DNA of 64,000 nt, from contig NZ_MZMU01000019.1 in NCBI RefSeq assembly GCF_004123835.1, positions 124,001-188,000 of the forward strand. The letters are read 5' to 3'. Every line of letters starts with the position of its first letter. Position 1 is the first letter of the stretch. The DNA comes from Rhizobium leguminosarum. Lineage in GTDB: Bacteria > Pseudomonadota > Alphaproteobacteria > Rhizobiales > Rhizobiaceae. Positions 10,197 to 18,138 of the stretch are shown here, one piece after another. Made by a program: the position numbers and the translations under genes. The notes beneath the pieces were generated by a model. The model was not told the DNA's origin and made no database searches. It worked only from the letters and a program-made list of their open reading frames with translations.

Positions 10197-10222
10197 AATC
10201 CCGCCGAAAAGGCGGGATCTTC
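10197..10222 (-). terminator. Rho-independent terminator of ctrA
   Basis: 8-bp stem ATCCCGCC / GGCGGGAT with a GAAAA loop. Read on the minus strand it ends in a TTTTT run, about 30 bases after the ctrA stop. Confidence 0.85.
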
Positions 10223-10252
10223 GTTTATCCGATAAGGGGATCGGAAAAAATA

Positions 10253-10954
10253 TCAGGCGGTTTCGGCGTATTCGGCACCGTCCGGCTCGCGAAGAACGTA
10301 ACCACGGCCCCAGACGGTCTCGATGTAGTTGGCGCCGCCGGCAGCGTTGGCGAGCTTCTTGCGAAGCTTGCAGATGAAGACGTCGATGATCTTCAGTTCC
10401 GGCTCGTCCATGCCGCCGTAGAGGTGGTTCAGGAACATTTCCTTGGTGAGGGTGGTGCCCTTGCGGAGCGAAAGCAGCTCCAGCATCTGATATTCCTTGC
10501 CCGTCAGGTGGACGCGCTGGCCGCCGACTTCGACAGTCTTGGCATCGAGGTTGACGATCAGCTCGCCGGTCATGATGACCGACTGGGCGTGGCCCTTGGA
10601 GCGGCGGACAATGGCGTGGATGCGGGCGACGAGCTCGTCCTTGTGGAACGGCTTGGTCATGTAGTCGTCAGCGCCGAAACCGAGGCCGCGAACCTTGTCT
10701 TCGATGCCGGCCATGCCCGACAGAATAAGGATGGGCGTCTTGACCTTGGACAGTCGGAGAGTGCGAAGCACTTCATATCCGGACATGTCGGGCAGGTTCA
10801 GATCGAGAAGGATGATATCATAATCATACAGCTTGCCCAGATCGACGCCTTCTTCACCGAGATCGGTGGTATAAACATTAAAACTCTCTGATTTAAGCAT
10901 CAACTCGATGCTCTGCGCTGTCGCGCTGTCATCCTCGATTAGAAGTACCCGCAT
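10253..10954 (-). CDS. ctrA: Cell-cycle master response regulator CtrA
   Basis: 233 residues. DNA-binding response regulator controlling cell-cycle, division and motility genes in alphaproteobacteria. The receiver domain (1-120) has the acidic pair E7/D8/D9, phospho-acceptor D51 (ILLDLNLPDMSGYEV) and Lys in MTKPFHKDEL. The OmpR-type winged helix (about 125-225) includes LTGKEYQMLELLSLRKGTTL and IIDVFICKLRKKL, highly typical of CtrA. The ATG at 10954 has AGGGGA upstream; 32 extra upstream codons are not credible. Upstream DNA carries several GANTC methylation sites. Neighbours chpT and sciP belong to the same circuit. Confidence 0.97.
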   Translation of the reverse strand: MRVLLIEDDSATAQSIELMLKSESFNVYTTDLGEEGVDLGKLYDYDIILLDLNLPDMSGYEVLRTLRLSKVKTPILILSGMAGIEDKVRGLGFGADDYMTKPFHKDELVARIHAIVRRSKGHAQSVIMTGELIVNLDAKTVEVGGQRVHLTGKEYQMLELLSLRKGTTLTKEMFLNHLYGGMDEPELKIIDVFICKLRKKLANAAGGANYIETVWGRGYVLREPDGAEYAETA

Positions 10955-11390
10955 AATTATCCCCTTTACCGCCGCCGAAAGGTGGTCTGGCCCCCTACAC
11001 GATACCGAACACGCTACGTGATTTGAAAGCTGCCACGAAATGGTTAACAAATTCTAATTCACTCTGGCAAGGAGTATCGAATTTATTAAACAATTTTTCC
11101 ATTTCTCTGTTTTCCAATAAGAATCTCAAAAAGGTGCTCCTCAACTTTAACATTAGGAAACAGCGCTAAGTGATTCATCCGACTCGCCAATGAAAAGGTT
11201 CGAACTTCATGCCTCGGCATTTACCGACCCTTAAATCATCGGGCCTATCATTAACGATGCCCGTAAACGAAAGGTTACCAGCGGTAGGTATTTGTTAATA
11301 TCGCGGGAAATTTTTTAGCAAACCGTGTCAAAGCGGCGCGCAGGGCGGTTTCAAGTTGAGCCGGGGTCTCGCATCACGGGAGTAATGCGT
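10955..11390. promoter_or_regulatory. ctrA upstream region with three GANTC sites
   Basis: 436 bases without a gene between ctrA (minus) and the fliJ-like gene (plus), noticeably AT-rich. Three GANTC sites, targets of CcrM adenine methylation, occur at 11121-11125 (GAATC), 11172-11176 (GATTC) and 11181-11185 (GACTC). A near-match to the CtrA box TTAA-N7-TTAA is TTAA-N7-TAAT at 11044-11058, about 90 bases upstream of the ctrA start. The combination resembles the methylation-sensitive, autoregulated ctrA promoters known in Caulobacter and relatives. Exact start sites cannot be read. Confidence 0.6.
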
Positions 11391-11741
11391 ATGAAGTCGC
11401 GAGAAAGTCTCGTTCGCCTGAAGGAATTTCAGGTGAACGAAAAACGACGTCAGTTGCAGCAGTTGCAGATGATGATGTCCGAATTCGAACGGATGACGAA
11501 GGATCTGGAGAGCCAGATCGTCGTCGAGGAAAAGAAGTCCGGTATTTCCGACCCGAATCACTTTGCTTATCCGACCTTCGCCAAGGCCGCGCGTCAGCGG
11601 GCCGACAACCTGCAGGTTTCGATCAAGGAACTGAAGATGCAGGAAGAGACGCTGGAAATGGCGCTCGAGGAGATGCAGGCGGAATATGCAAGGGCCACAG
11701 CGCTGGAAGAGCGTGACGGCGGCGCCAGAGCAAGGGCGTAA
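11391..11741 (+). CDS. fliJ: FliJ-like flagellar export chaperone
   Basis: 116 residues, almost entirely helical and coiled-coil (MKSRESLVRLKEFQVNEKRR; a second helix RADNLQVSIKELKMQEETLE). This matches the small FliJ stalk/chaperone proteins of the flagellar type III export ATPase. The ATG at 11391 is preferred over 11385 because GGGAG lies about 8 bases upstream. The divergent position next to ctrA fits CtrA control of flagellar genes. FliJ proteins are poorly conserved, so the name is moderately secure. Confidence 0.72.
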   Translation: MKSRESLVRLKEFQVNEKRRQLQQLQMMMSEFERMTKDLESQIVVEEKKSGISDPNHFAYPTFAKAARQRADNLQVSIKELKMQEETLEMALEEMQAEYARATALEERDGGARARA

Positions 11742-11788
11742 CAGAAACGGCTGGGTGCCGGCTTCGGCGCCCTGGGATCGCCACTGAG

Positions 11789-11829
11789 AAGCCATGTATG
11801 ATGGGCGCGCTGTCCGTTATACATGGCTT
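11789..11829. repeat. Inverted repeat downstream of fliJ-like gene
   Basis: 11-bp perfect arms AAGCCATGTAT (11789-11799) and ATACATGGCTT (11819-11829) around a 19-base GC-rich loop. Probably a terminator-like structure or a short interspersed palindrome. Confidence 0.65.
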
Positions 11830-11898
11830 TTGGTGTTTGCCTTATGGCGTCGCTCCCATGCGAAACGAGATTCGTCCCCCGCGGGGACGATTTGTCTT

Positions 11899-11948
11899 AT
11901 GCATGTCCTTGTCCCAAAACCCGCTGTGCGTTTTTGGACGACATGCAT
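11899..11948. repeat. Interspersed palindrome at the GNAT stop codon
   Basis: Outer arms ATGCATGTC (11899-11907) and GACATGCAT (11940-11948), with inner CAAAA / TTTTTGG pairing. It looks like a common rhizobial intergenic palindrome, and its right arm touches the stop codon of the acetyltransferase gene. Confidence 0.6.
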
Positions 11949-12226
11949 TAATTCACGACATCCTTCCATTCCGGATGGCGTTGCGCCTGCGCCTTGAAAA
12001 ATGGGCAGAGCGGGAAGATCTTCCAGCCGCCGGTGCGGGCTGCCTCTACGGCGTGGAGCGCCAGTGCCTGGCCGACACCTTTGCCGCGCAGCGCATCGGG
12101 AACGGCCGTGTGATCGATGATGACCAGCTTCGGCGATGTGCGTGAATAGGTCATCTCCGCCTCGTGCCCTTCGACATCGGCCGCATAGCGGCCGCCGGAG
12201 ACGCCTTCCTCACTTCGAATGTCCAT
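11948..12226 (-). CDS. Small GNAT-family N-acetyltransferase (YjdJ type)
   Basis: 92 residues, the length of the minimal YjdJ-type GNAT proteins. The acetyl-CoA loop is visible as VPDALRGKGVGQALALHAVE (about residues 42-61), followed by the typical CPFFKAQAQRHPEW ending. Substrate unknown. It is transcribed away from the PqiA-like gene. Confidence 0.85.
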   Translation of the reverse strand: MDIRSEEGVSGGRYAADVEGHEAEMTYSRTSPKLVIIDHTAVPDALRGKGVGQALALHAVEAARTGGWKIFPLCPFFKAQAQRHPEWKDVVN

Positions 12227-12359
12227 TGTCTTTCCTCATAACCGATATTGTCGTAGCGGACCGTGACATGGCGGCGCGGTCGTGCCAAGCCGTGGAGGCA
12301 ATACGGGCAGGAGATAGGGTGTTCATGCAAAATGTCGGATCGATGAGAGGTTCAGGGCA

Positions 12360-12845
12360 ATGAGTGCGCTTTCGATGGCTCGCCCCGTGCTTCTCGTGGC
12401 TGCGCCGTTCTTCCTGGCGCTCGGCCTCGTCTTGCCGCTGGTCCGTTTCGAGACGCTGTATTTCTTCGACGAAACGCCGTCGCTCATCGAAATCATCGTC
12501 TCGCTTTGGCAAGGCGGGGACGGGCTGCTGGCGGCAATCGTCGCCCTGGTTTCGATCCTGCTCCCGTTTCTGAAGATGATCGGCATCACCGTGGAGGCGA
12601 TGGGGATCACCGCAGAAGCGACGGCCGCCGGGGGGGCCGGCAGCCTGTTCTATCGTCGCGTCGTACCGCATCTGTCCAAGTGGTCGATGATGGATGTGCT
12701 GCTCGTCGCGATCGTCATTGCGGCGGCGAAGACGACGGGGCTGGCGGATGCCTTCACGCAGCCCGGCCTCTGGTGCTACGCGGCCTCGTCAATGATTTCG
12801 GGCCTTCTTCATTCCCTCATGGGAGATGCGTCCGGCCCGAAATAA
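12360..12845 (+). CDS. PqiA-like (paraquat-inducible protein A domain) membrane protein
   Basis: 161 residues with about four hydrophobic segments (about 8-27, 52-70, 106-124 and 133-150) and a conserved cytoplasmic motif FYRRVVPHLSKWSMMDVLLVA typical of the PqiA domain. PqiA proteins act with MCE-type proteins in envelope lipid handling. This is a single-domain version without a PqiB partner nearby. The ATG at 12360 has only a weak ribosome-binding sequence. Confidence 0.8.
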   Translation: MSALSMARPVLLVAAPFFLALGLVLPLVRFETLYFFDETPSLIEIIVSLWQGGDGLLAAIVALVSILLPFLKMIGITVEAMGITAEATAAGGAGSLFYRRVVPHLSKWSMMDVLLVAIVIAAAKTTGLADAFTQPGLWCYAASSMISGLLHSLMGDASGPK

Positions 12846-12868
12846 ATGTCGTCAATGCTGGGGTGTGA

Positions 12869-13144
12869 TCAGTGACGATATTGCTGAATGCGCGTGGTGC
12901 GCAGGCCGGCAAGACCGTGGCTGTTGATCGACGACTGCCAGGACAGGAATTCTTCGACCGTGAGCGTGTAACGCTCGCAGGCCTCTTCCAAGCTCAACAA
13001 GCCACCGCGGACAGCCGCGACAACCTCTGCCTTCCGGCGAATCACCCAGCGCCGCGTATTGGGCGGCGGAAGATCCGCGATCGTCAGGGGGCTGCCATCG
13101 GGGCCGATGACATATTTTACTCGGGGACGTATCATTTCGGTCAT
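12869..13144 (-). CDS. sciP: CtrA inhibitor SciP (DUF1153)
   Basis: 91 residues. The family binds CtrA or CtrA-regulated promoters and blocks transcription of CtrA targets in early cell cycle. The DUF1153 core is visible: YVIGPDGSPLTIADLPPPNT, then a helix-turn-helix RWVIRRKAEVVAAVRGGLLS and YTLTVEEFLSWQ. Length matches Caulobacter SciP. The ATG at 13144 (MTEMIRP) is chosen; the open frame extends 17 codons further. The location 2 kb from ctrA fits the assignment. Confidence 0.92.
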   Translation of the reverse strand: MTEMIRPRVKYVIGPDGSPLTIADLPPPNTRRWVIRRKAEVVAAVRGGLLSLEEACERYTLTVEEFLSWQSSINSHGLAGLRTTRIQQYRH

Positions 13145-13542
13145 TGGACTCTCTACACAACGCAAGACCACGAGCCCCACTCTAGCCTGCCACATTTAAA
13201 AATTGCCTAAACCCATCGTAAGACTTTGATAACAAATTTAGACGCCCGCCCTGGCCGGTGATGGGGGCGGCTGCCTGCCGCTACGTCAATTTGTAGCGCC
13301 TGCATGGGAGCCATGCGGAATAAATATTAGCTGATTTCCCGGGACGATCTTATAAGGGCGGCAACATAAGAATGAGCGCAAGACTTCGTCTCCGTTCTTC
13401 CCGCTGTATCAGTCCAGTTCGTGTTTTTGATGCTTCGTATCCTCGGGATGCGGGCAGAAACCGTCTTTGCTGATGCCCCGGCGCGAACTTTTCGCCGCCG
13501 GCAGCGAGGTCGAGCCGAAGCTGGCCATACGAGGATAGGAAG
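13145..13542. other. 398-base intergenic region upstream of sciP and the LuxR pseudogene
   Basis: No convincing gene. A near-match to the CtrA box (TTAA-N7-CTAA) lies at 13196-13210, about 52 bases upstream of the sciP start. A small dyad CGCTAC-N8-GTAGCG at 13279-13298 contains the ten-mer CTACGTCAAT, also found upstream of urtA. A 39-codon minus-strand frame (13409-13528) lacks a ribosome-binding site and is not called. Confidence 0.45.
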
Positions 13543-14389
13543 ATGAAAAGACGTGAGCGCGCAATCGGCGACTGCGCTGAGGATGCTGCATTTTCGCCTT
13601 CGCAGGCCGATGGCACAGGGGTTTCGGTCGACGACGGCAAGGAACCGCTCGACGCGATGGCGAAGCTTGCGGGCTTCGATTTCTATCTGCTCTCGGCTTT
13701 CCCGCGGGGCGACCGCACGGCTTTCACCGAAAACCGGTTGATCAGCAATTGGCCGCAAAGCCTTGTCGGCTTTTACGAGGCTGCCGATCTCTTCTATTGC
13801 AGCAGACTCGTGACCGCGATGAAGCGGACGATCGTGCCGATCTTCTGCGAGGAGGGGTCGTTTGCGGGCAGCGCCGCCAATCAGGAAAACCGCAAACTCA
13901 ACGTGCTCTTTCAGATGCATGGGCTGAAGAATACGTTCGCGTTCACGCTGAACGACGCTGACCTGAAACAATACATCTTCGCCTTCTCAGGCAGCTGTCC
14001 TATGCCCACGCGAGAGCAGGCGATGGCGCCGCTCTACAGCTGCTAGGAGCTTCTGGACAAGGTTTCGCGTAGCAGGAGCGTGGAGGATGGCCCGTTGGAG
14101 ACGTTCACCCGGCGCGAAATCGAATGCTTGCGACGCTGCCTGATTCCTTAAATCGGAATCGATTTAAGGAATCAGGCAGCAAGTCAAAGTGCTACAGCGT
14201 CCTTTGCGCGTCTAAAAAGGAGGCGCGTCGCTGTAGCCCGCGGCCGGCAAGAGCAGCGACAAGATCGCGATCATTCTCGATCTCTCGTCGCATACGGTGG
14301 TGGGTTATCTGAAGAGCGCGATGCGCAAGCTCGATTCGGTCAGCCGCATGCAGGCGGTCGCCAGAGCATTCCGGTACCGGCTGCTCTGA
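13543..14389 (+). pseudogene. LuxR-family autoinducer-binding regulator, broken
   Basis: The N-terminal 167 codons (13543-14046) encode an autoinducer-binding domain (GFDFYLLSAFP, LISNWPQSLVGFYEAADLF, GLKNTFAFTL). A TAG then stops the frame, but the same frame continues to ELLDKVSRS...LETFTRREIECLRR, the start of a LuxR helix-turn-helix. A palindromic element of about 103 bases interrupts it. The helix-turn-helix resumes in another frame at about 14240 (AAGKSSDKIAIILDLSSHTV) and ends at 14389. Joined, it is a typical LuxR-type quorum-sensing regulator of about 240 residues. It therefore carries both a nonsense codon and an insertion. No luxI gene lies nearby. Confidence 0.85.
14135..14237. 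repeat. Composite palindromic element inside the LuxR pseudogene
   Basis: Two adjacent dyads. First, perfect 20-bp arms at 14135-14154 and 14161-14180 (left arm starts GCTGCCTGATTCC) around a 6-base spacer. Second, GCTACAGCG (14191-14199) pairs with CGCTGTAGC (14229-14237). The second is the common rhizobial GCTACAGCG-type intergenic palindrome. Together they separate the two halves of a helix-turn-helix coding sequence. Confidence 0.8.
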
Positions 14390-14473
14390 GGCAGCCGGCC
14401 CTTTCTCACAAAGCTAAAGCTGGGAAGCACGCGCAAAGTGCATCGCTTTTTGTGCGACATGCGCAAAAAAAGA

Positions 14474-14517
14474 CTAAAGCGCGAGGAGCGAATCTGAAAG
14501 ATCGCGACGCGCTTTAG
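14474..14517. repeat. Inverted repeat overlapping the sugar-transferase stop codon
   Basis: Perfect 10-bp arms CTAAAGCGCG (14474-14483) and CGCGCTTTAG (14508-14517). The right arm contains the TAA stop of the minus-strand sugar transferase gene. Probably an interspersed palindrome that also serves as a transcript end. The remaining bases between 14390 and 14473 hold no gene. Confidence 0.6.
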
Positions 14518-15305
14518 AAGCCTTTTCCGCGGGTCAGCTCCGACACGACGGTTCCGAAAATGATGCGCATGTCCATCAAGATCGAAAAATTCCCCACGTA
14601 GTAGAGATCGCTGGCGATGCGGGCACGCGCCTTGGCCGGACGATCGGTCGGACCGCGCAGGCCGCGCATCTGGGCAAGACCCGTCATGCCGGGGCGCATC
14701 GCATGGCGCTGATGGTATTCCGGTACGAGCTCTTCGTAGAGCACGCCGCCGGCGCGCATGCCGATCGCATGGCAGCGCGGACCGACGACCGACATGTGAC
14801 CCAGCAGCACGTTCAGCAGCTGCGGCAACTCATCGACATTCGTGCGGCGCAGAATGGCACCAACGCGAGTGACGCGCGGATCGTTCATCACCGTCTGGGC
14901 AACGCCGGAGACGTCGCAGAGGTCGGTGCGCATGGAACGGAACTTGTAGACCTTGATGGCCTTGCAGTTCTTGCCCCAGCGGGTCTGCTTGAAGAGCACC
15001 GGCCCTGGGCTGTCGATCTTGATCAGCAGGGCGACGAACAGAAGGAAAGGGGCGAGGACGAGGAGGGCGCTCAACGACGAAACAATGTCGAACGCCCGCT
15101 TCAGGACCAGATCCACCAACGGCGCCTGCGGCGCATCGCTGTGGATAACAGGGGTCTGGATCTTCAGGCTCGGCTGCTGGCGGCGGCTCGGCCGGAAGGA
15201 CTCTGTCGAAATGCTGTTGTTTAATTCCGTGATGCTCAAGGATCGTACTCTGTTGTCTTCGAGGGGGCGCGGCGGCAATAGGCGATCAATGGTTAACCCT
15301 GTCAC
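14514..15305 (-). CDS. Bacterial sugar transferase (exopolysaccharide initiating glycosyl-phosphate transferase family)
   Basis: 263 residues. Members transfer a sugar-1-phosphate to undecaprenyl phosphate to start polysaccharide repeat units. After an 80-residue variable N-terminus, one membrane segment (about 73-93, FDIVSSLSALLVLAPFLLF) precedes the catalytic domain: DSPGPVLFKQTRWGKN, KVYKFRSMRTD, RRTNVDELPQLLNVLLG, MSVVGPR, RPGMTGLAQMRG. It has a single N-terminal hydrophobic segment, as in small ExoY/PssA-like enzymes, but does not look like PssA itself. The start is a GTG at 15305 with a weak ribosome-binding site. Its 3' end lies in a palindrome. Confidence 0.85.
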   Translation of the reverse strand: MTGLTIDRLLPPRPLEDNRVRSLSITELNNSISTESFRPSRRQQPSLKIQTPVIHSDAPQAPLVDLVLKRAFDIVSSLSALLVLAPFLLFVALLIKIDSPGPVLFKQTRWGKNCKAIKVYKFRSMRTDLCDVSGVAQTVMNDPRVTRVGAILRRTNVDELPQLLNVLLGHMSVVGPRCHAIGMRAGGVLYEELVPEYHQRHAMRPGMTGLAQMRGLRGPTDRPAKARARIASDLYYVGNFSILMDMRIIFGTVVSELTRGKGF

Positions 15306-15890
15306 CAGGGCTGCACTTAGGTCTTGGTAACCCTACTAAAACGGAAAAATGCGACAATTGTGTAATGGTGTCCAGAGAAATATCGCATCGCAGCAAATCT
15401 TTCGCATTTGCGTTAAGTTGAGGCAAGCTCATGATATTTCGTTAATAATTGAAATTTTGTCAAAGTTTCTAGGCCTTTGGGGGGGTTCGCCGGGGGTTGG
15501 CGACGTACCGTTTCGACACTTGGCCCATGGCTCTCAAGCGTATTTCTTAACGGCAGACGAGGCGAAATTTTTCTGATGAAGATATCGATGGGTGTCGAAG
15601 CCGTGTCAGAATGTGACAAAATCAAGGCGAGTTGGGTGGCGGTATAGCGTCCGGAAACGATGCAGAGCGACGAGTTTCCGGCCAGAATTACTTGGTGAGG
15701 CCCGATCGCGCGAATCACTCACAGCTGGAAATGGGATCGTGGACACGCTTCCGGACCCGCAGGGGGGAGGATGTTGGCGGGTAAGGGGGCGGCCGGAGGT
15801 CGATCGCGGATCGTCGCGGCACGCCTGGACGCGTGGCGGCGATGCAAAGGATTGTGCCGCCTGCCGGTATTCAGCGATTCCCGCGGGGGA
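15306..15890. other. 585-base intergenic region upstream of the sugar transferase
   Basis: No credible gene on either strand; open frames here lack family signatures and ribosome-binding sites. The part nearest the sugar transferase (about 15340-15475) is AT-rich, with TTAATAATTGAAATTTTGTC-like sequence. That is unlike the coding DNA around it and is probably its promoter region. The distal part up to the cysQ stop is GC-rich and featureless. Confidence 0.5.
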
Positions 15891-16688
15891 TCACGCCGGT
15901 TCGAGGACGCGTTTCCTGCCGCCCCAGGAGATGAAGTTCGGGTTGGCGAAGTCGAAATCGGCCGCCGTTCCCGTCTTGCCGTAGGTCAGCGGCGTTCCGT
16001 CCAGCGTCACCGTCGAACCGCCGGCGGCGCGCAGCACCGCATCGCCAGCGGCTGTGTCCCATTCCATCGTGCGGGTGAAACGCGGATAGACGTCCGCCTT
16101 GCCTTCGGCCAGCAAGCAGAACTTCAGAGAGGAACCGATATTGGTGCATTTGAAGATCGCGTGGTCGGCGAGGAAGCTTCCGGTCTCCGGGCTGTTGTGA
16201 CGAAGGCTTGCAAGCGCCAGCCTGTCGTCCGGCTGTTCGCGCACCGTGATTGCGCTGCGTGCGCCAACCGTGAAGTCGTCCATGACGACGAGCCTTTCGG
16301 CGTGGCCGCGTTCTCCAGAGAAGGCAAGCCCCAGTGCCGGCGCATAAACGATGCCGGCCACCGGGGCGCCGTTCTCGATATAGGCGATGTTGACGGTGAA
16401 TTCCTGTCGTCCGTCGACGAACTCACGGGTGCCGTCGAGAGGGTCGACCAGGAAGAAGCCTCGGCCGGCGATGTCGGGCACCTTGCCGGCGGCGACCGAT
16501 TCTTCCGCCACGACGGGTATTTCGGGATAATCTCTGGCGAGATGAACGAGGATGATACGTTCGGCCTCCTCGTCGGCGACCGTGACCGGACTTGCATCCG
16601 CCTTCATGGCGACGGGGAAGCCTTCGCGCAAGACCGTGATGATGGCCTTGCCGGCTTCGAGCGCCGCCTTTTCAAATGTCCTCAGCAT
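15891..16688 (-). CDS. cysQ: 3'(2'),5'-bisphosphate nucleotidase CysQ
   Basis: 265 residues of the inositol-monophosphatase superfamily. CysQ removes phosphate from 3'-phosphoadenosine 5'-phosphate left over from sulfate assimilation and sulfation. Metal-binding motifs are visible: VVAEES (about residue 59), DPLDGTREF (about 82) and EWDTAAGDAVLRAAGG near the C-terminus. DGTREF is the CysQ-type variant of the family signature. Length is typical. The sulfation link is family knowledge. Confidence 0.9.
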   Translation of the reverse strand: MLRTFEKAALEAGKAIITVLREGFPVAMKADASPVTVADEEAERIILVHLARDYPEIPVVAEESVAAGKVPDIAGRGFFLVDPLDGTREFVDGRQEFTVNIAYIENGAPVAGIVYAPALGLAFSGERGHAERLVVMDDFTVGARSAITVREQPDDRLALASLRHNSPETGSFLADHAIFKCTNIGSSLKFCLLAEGKADVYPRFTRTMEWDTAAGDAVLRAAGGSTVTLDGTPLTYGKTGTAADFDFANPNFISWGGRKRVLEPA

Positions 16689-17231
16689 TGTCCTTTTGCC
16701 GTTCGCCAGGCGGCGAGCACCCCGCTGTCGCTCGTCCGCAAACCATCCCTGTCACAACCAGATACTCAAGCTTATATGGTGTTCCCCGTCGTGCTCCGCA
16801 TCCCTCAATACGCAGCCTGATGATGCTACCATAAGTTTTCAGCCTTGTCAGACGAAGATGCGGCATCACCCGTGAAATGGCATTCGTCCAAGCGGCCGCC
16901 TTGGGGTCGGAATTTGCTCCATCTTCCAATTCTGTGGAATAGCTTACGCAGCAAGCAGTGCAGGAAATCGACGGCGATATCTCCGGATGGTTAACCCAGT
17001 GGCAGTTTCTGGCTAAAAATAGGCCCCGCTCTGCCGTTTTTCTGTGGATTTTGGTTCAAAATGCGCCAGTTAACCCTGTTTCCGCAAGAATCTGTCGGAG
17101 TAAATCCTTTTTGTCTTCACATTTTCGACGAAACCGCTATGCATTCGCCCTATGAGGTTCCCTGAAACGGGGAACCGAAGAACCAAAAAGAGATGCAGCA
17201 TGTTTCGCTCGCATCCAGGGGAAAACGACAT
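16689..17231. other. 543-base intergenic region upstream of the branched-chain amino-acid operon
   Basis: No convincing gene. It carries the cysQ promoter on the minus strand and the transporter promoter on the plus strand. Close to the operon there is an AT-rich stretch and a small hairpin GGTTCCC-N7-GGGAACC (17156-17176) in the probable 5' leader. I could not assign promoter boxes with confidence. Confidence 0.45.
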
Positions 17232-18134
17232 ATGGAGTATTTCGTCCAGCAGCTCTTAAACGGGCTGACGCTCGGATCCATCTATGGCCTTGTGGCTATT
17301 GGCTATACGATGGTTTACGGCATTATCGGCATGATCAATTTCGCCCATGGCGACATCTTCATGCTCGGTGGTTTCGCCGCTCTTATCGTCTTCCTCGTCC
17401 TCACATCCATCTTCGCAGGTCTCCCGGTGGCCGTTCTGCTGCTGGTGATGCTTGTTGTTGCGATGCTGATGACGAGTTTGTGGAATTGGACGATCGAGCG
17501 CGTCGCATACCGGCCCCTGCGCGGTTCCTTCCGCCTGGCGCCGCTGATTACCGCGATCGGCATGTCGATCACGCTGTCCAATTTCATCCAGGTGACGCAG
17601 GGTCCACGCAACAAGCCGATCCCGCCGATGGTGAGCTCGGTCTACCAGTTCGGCAACATCTCGGTGTCGCTGAAGCAGATCATCATCATCGTGATCACGG
17701 TCGTGCTGCTTTCGGTCTTCTGGTACATCGTCAATCGTACGGCACTCGGCCGTGCCCAGCGCGCCACTGAGCAGGATCGCAAGATGGCGGCGCTGCTCGG
17801 CGTCAACGTCGACCAGACGATCTCCATCACTTTCGTTATGGGTGCGGCACTCGCGGCCGTGGCCGGCACGATGTACCTGATGTATTATGGCGTCGCCTCG
17901 TTTAACGACGGCTTCACGCCTGGTGTGAAGGCCTTCACGGCCGCCGTTCTCGGCGGTATCGGTTCGTTGCCCGGCGCCGTCTTCGGCGGCCTCCTTATCG
18001 GCCTTATCGAGTCGCTGTGGTCGGCATACTTCACCATCGCCTACAAGGACGTCGCGACCTTTGCGATCCTGGCTTTCGTGTTGATCTTCAAGCCGACCGG
18101 CATCCTCGGGCGGCCGGAAGTCGAGAAGGTATAA
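17232..18134 (+). CDS. livH: Branched-chain amino-acid ABC transporter permease LivH (BraD)
   Basis: 300 residues, about eight transmembrane segments. One of two inner-membrane permeases of a hydrophobic/branched-chain amino-acid uptake system. Typical LivH sequence: LNGLTLGSIYGLVAIGYTMV at the N-terminus, GMINFAHGDIFMLGGF, and the C-terminal AVLGGIGSLPGAVFGGLLIG. The ATG at 17232 has AGGGGA upstream. First gene of a tight livHMGF-membrane protein-livK operon whose order equals braDEFGC of R. leguminosarum, where the system transports a broad range of amino acids. Confidence 0.95.
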   Translation: MEYFVQQLLNGLTLGSIYGLVAIGYTMVYGIIGMINFAHGDIFMLGGFAALIVFLVLTSIFAGLPVAVLLLVMLVVAMLMTSLWNWTIERVAYRPLRGSFRLAPLITAIGMSITLSNFIQVTQGPRNKPIPPMVSSVYQFGNISVSLKQIIIIVITVVLLSVFWYIVNRTALGRAQRATEQDRKMAALLGVNVDQTISITFVMGAALAAVAGTMYLMYYGVASFNDGFTPGVKAFTAAVLGGIGSLPGAVFGGLLIGLIESLWSAYFTIAYKDVATFAILAFVLIFKPTGILGRPEVEKV

Positions 18135-18138
18135 CGTC

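Noticed and set aside
13409..13528. 39-codon minus-strand frame upstream of the LuxR pseudogene
   Set aside because: No ribosome-binding site and no family recognised; cannot be supported.
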